A DNA stretch of 14,165 nucleotides from REEB509 sp049314555 (GTDB taxonomy: Bacteria; Pseudomonadota; Alphaproteobacteria; Caulobacterales; Aquidulcibacteraceae). The position numbers and the translations under genes are program-made. Shown piece by piece: positions 12,517 to 14,165 of the stretch. Position 1 is the stretch's first letter; every line of letters begins with the position of its first letter. The stretch spans positions 1-14,165 of the forward strand of contig JBMOEW010000052.1 in the NCBI GenBank assembly GCA_049314555.1, given 5' to 3'. The notes under the pieces are model-generated. The model worked only from the letters and a program-made list of their open reading frames with translations, had not been told where the DNA came from and ran no database searches.

Positions 12517-14067
12517 TCACTCCCACTCAATCGTCCCCGGCGGCTTGGACGTCACGTCGTAAACCACCCGGTTGATGCCCTTGACCTCGTTCACGATGCG
12601 CGTGGCGATCCGCCCCAAAACCTCCATTGGAAAGGGGAAAAAGTCCGCCGTCATGCCGTCGGTGGAGGTCACGGCCCGCAGTGCGCAGACGTTTTCATAC
12701 GTCCGCCCATCGCCCATCACGCCCACGCTTTTCACCGGCAGCAGCAGCGCAAAGGCTTGCCAGATCGTATCATAGAGGCCCGCCTTTCGGATCTCCTCCA
12801 GATAGATCACATCGGCCGCACGCAAGGTATCGAGCTTGTCTTTGGTGATCGCGCCCGGAATGCGGATAGCCAGCCCTGGCCCCGGGAAGGGGTGGCGGCC
12901 CACGAAGGCGTCCGGCAATCCAAGCTCGCGCCCCAAAGCGCGCACCTCATCCTTGAACAATTCCCGCAGCGGCTCGACCAGCTTCATCCGCATCCGCTCC
13001 GGCAATCCACCCACATTATGGTGCGGCTTGATCGTCATTTTCCCGTCAAAAGACACGCTTTCGATCACGTCAGGATAGAGCGTTCCTTGCGCCAGAAAGT
13101 CCGCGCCACCAATGGCTTTGGCCTTATCCTCAAACACATCGATAAACAGCCGGCCGATGGTTTTGCGTTTCTCGTTGGGGTCGCTCAATCCATCCAGCGC
13201 CAACAAGAACCGCGCTTCTTCGTCCGCATGGATCAGCGGGATGTTGAAGGTGTCGCGAAACAGGGTCACCACCTGCTCGGCCTCACCGGCCCGCATCAGG
13301 CCATGATCAACAAACACGCAGGTGAGTTGGTCGCCGATCGCTTCGTGGATCAACACCGCCGCCACCGCAGAGTCGACACCCCCAGAAAGGCCGCAGATCA
13401 CCTTGCCGGCCCCAACCTGCACCCGGATCTTGGCAATCGCCTCCGCCCGGTAGCCCGCCATCGTCCAGTCGCCGGAACACTTAGCGATCCGGTGCGTGAA
13501 GTTGCGCAACAGCGCCGCCCCGTCCGGCGTGTGCACCACTTCGGGATGAAACATTGTGGTGTAGATGTGCCGATCTTCGTCGCTGGCCACCGCAAACGGC
13601 GCGTTTTCGCTCACCGCCTTCACCGTGAAGCCCGCCGGCAGCTTGGTCACGCGGTCGCCGTGGCTCATCCACACCGGATAGCGCTGCCCCATCGCCCATA
13701 CCCCAGCAAACAGCGCGCTCTCGGCAATGATTTCCACATCCGCCCGGCCAAACTCGGCCGCATGTCCGCCTTCCACCGCGCCGCCCAGCTGCACCGCGGT
13801 GGTTTGTTGACCGTAGCAGATCCCCAGGATCGGCACGCCTGCATCAAACGCCTGCTGCGGGGCCCGCGGGCTCATGCCTTCGGTGACGCTGGCCGGTCCC
13901 CCCGAAAAGATGATGCCCTTGGGCCGATAGCCGGCATCCAGCACGGCTCCAGCCTTGGTGTAGGGGTGGATTTCGCAATACACGCCAGACTCTCGCACGC
14001 GCCGCGCAATGAGCTGCGTCACCTGGCTGCCGAAGTCGATGATAAGGATGCGGTCGTGGTGTTCCAT
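12517..14067 (-). CDS. guaA: GMP synthase (glutamine-hydrolysing)
   Basis: Converts XMP to GMP using glutamine and ATP, the last step of guanine nucleotide synthesis, in the cytoplasm. The 516 residues are full length. The N-terminal class I glutaminase domain has Cys84 in GICYGQQ, with His174 and Glu176 in FHPEVVH. The ATP-pyrophosphatase domain has the P-loop LSGGVDSAV (227-235), and the C-terminal dimerisation domain ends KPPGTIEWE. I chose ATG at 14067 (MEHHDRILIIDFGSQ) over the upstream ATG at 14094, because the family starts a few residues before ILIIDFGSQ. The ribosome binding site is weak (CGGG). The last six codons double as the attachment core for the downstream cassettes, whose copies keep the same C-terminal residues. 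It probably once formed an operon with the GFA gene now 2.9 kb away. Confidence 0.98.
   Translation of the reverse strand: MEHHDRILIIDFGSQVTQLIARRVRESGVYCEIHPYTKAGAVLDAGYRPKGIIFSGGPASVTEGMSPRAPQQAFDAGVPILGICYGQQTTAVQLGGAVEGGHAAEFGRADVEIIAESALFAGVWAMGQRYPVWMSHGDRVTKLPAGFTVKAVSENAPFAVASDEDRHIYTTMFHPEVVHTPDGAALLRNFTHRIAKCSGDWTMAGYRAEAIAKIRVQVGAGKVICGLSGGVDSAVAAVLIHEAIGDQLTCVFVDHGLMRAGEAEQVVTLFRDTFNIPLIHADEEARFLLALDGLSDPNEKRKTIGRLFIDVFEDKAKAIGGADFLAQGTLYPDVIESVSFDGKMTIKPHHNVGGLPERMRMKLVEPLRELFKDEVRALGRELGLPDAFVGRHPFPGPGLAIRIPGAITKDKLDTLRAADVIYLEEIRKAGLYDTIWQAFALLLPVKSVGVMGDGRTYENVCALRAVTSTDGMTADFFPFPMEVLGRIATRIVNEVKGINRVVYDVTSKPPGTIEWE
12519..12534 (-). other. Attachment core within the guaA 3' end
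   Basis: These 16 bases, ACTCCCACTCAATCGT on the plus strand, encode the end of GuaA and match copies at 9610-9625 and 10541-10556 at 14 of 16 positions. The differences are synonymous, so whichever copy is joined to guaA, the protein end stays TIEWE. One extra matching TC to the left is shared with copy 1. Confidence 0.6.
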
Positions 14068-14133
14068 AGCCCGATATGCGGCGCGTCGGCGCATGGGTCA
14101 ACGGGGGTGGGTCCAGGGCAGAGTCTTAAATTC

Positions 14134-14149
14134 TTAGCGTGACGTTAAC
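14134..14149 (+). promoter_or_regulatory. CtrA-like box upstream of guaA
   Basis: TTAG-CGTGACG-TTAAC fits the alphaproteobacterial CtrA consensus TTAA-N7-TTAAC with one mismatch. It lies about 67-80 bp upstream of the guaA start. A further TTAA lies at 14126-14129. Only the window edge is seen, so the gene on the other side is unknown and the site could serve that gene. Confidence 0.3.
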
Positions 14150-14165
14150 CAACATCGATTCGACC

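Larger units (their letters stand above)
9610..12534 (-). mobile_element. Two stacked small cassettes inserted at the 3' end of guaA (no integrase)
   Basis: The segment is bounded by the guaA 3' terminus on the right (12519-12534) and by a copy of the same sequence on the left (9610-9625), with a third copy inside at 10541. This gives two units: about 0.93 kb carrying vapBC (9610-10540) and about 2.0 kb carrying the mobile mystery A/B pair (10541-12518). All genes are co-oriented with guaA. Repeats at the target gene's end with accessory genes between are the hallmark of tyrosine-recombinase insertion into a gene's 3' end, and guaA is a known target of this kind. No recombinase, relaxase or transposase gene is visible, so these would be non-autonomous or decayed. 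Boundaries are inferred from the repeats only. Confidence 0.6.

Noticed and set aside
12135..12530. 131-codon minus-strand open frame between guaA and mmpA
   Set aside because: It starts inside the guaA 3' end, has no domain, and ends in Arg/Pro-rich sequence running into operator O3. The underlying DNA is better explained as a repeat-rich cassette end.
9610..12534. Integron-type gene cassettes with attC sites
   Set aside because: The repeats lack the paired GTTRRRY/RYYYAAC ends and the palindromic fold of attC, and they contain the end of a host gene; a guaA-specific recombinase fits better.

Overview
The window looks like a GC-rich alphaproteobacterial chromosome, probably Caulobacterales or Hyphomonadaceae-like. 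The grounds are a TonB-dependent receptor with a DDIVVTARRP-type TonB box, the gene order YfgM-like / bamB / der, an ECF sigma module, and a CtrA-like box upstream of guaA. This placement is inference from gene style and order; no rRNA gene is present to confirm it.

Region by region. Bases 1-900 hold no gene I can support. A large TonB-dependent receptor (901-3627, +) follows and ends at a strong hairpin (3668-3697) that it shares, convergently, with der. All remaining genes are on the minus strand. Reading leftward in transcription order from the right edge: guaA (GMP synthase); an accessory block with a mobile mystery protein A/B pair (Xre regulator plus Fic protein) and a VapBC-type toxin-antitoxin pair; a GFA-family protein; a YffB/ArsC-like protein; a DUF6249-like membrane protein with an ECF sigma factor and a small two-helix membrane protein (likely anti-sigma); then YfgM-like, bamB (outer-membrane assembly lipoprotein) and der (ribosome-assembly GTPase).

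The most interesting part is 9610-12534. The last codons of guaA (TIEWE plus stop) recur twice downstream, at 9610 and 10541, in the same orientation. Each recurrence begins an ungapped direct repeat of about 115 bp (about 80% identity), made of a perfectly conserved core, a variable middle and a highly conserved distal block. At the outermost copy, the guaA-like stop codon lies only 7 nt before the GFA start codon, and the guaA-like tail supplies the GFA ribosome binding site. I read this as the ancestral guaA-GFA operon junction, split by two small cassettes stacked one after the other at the guaA 3' end. Each carries one toxin-antitoxin-like pair and neither has a visible integrase. The mmpA promoter in one cassette carries three operator-like palindromes spaced exactly 33 bp apart, the middle one lying inside the promoter spacer.

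Functionally the core genes serve nucleotide synthesis, envelope assembly, ribosome maturation, envelope or stress sensing (ECF module) and outer-membrane uptake. The accessory block contributes addiction-type modules that would stabilise the insertion.
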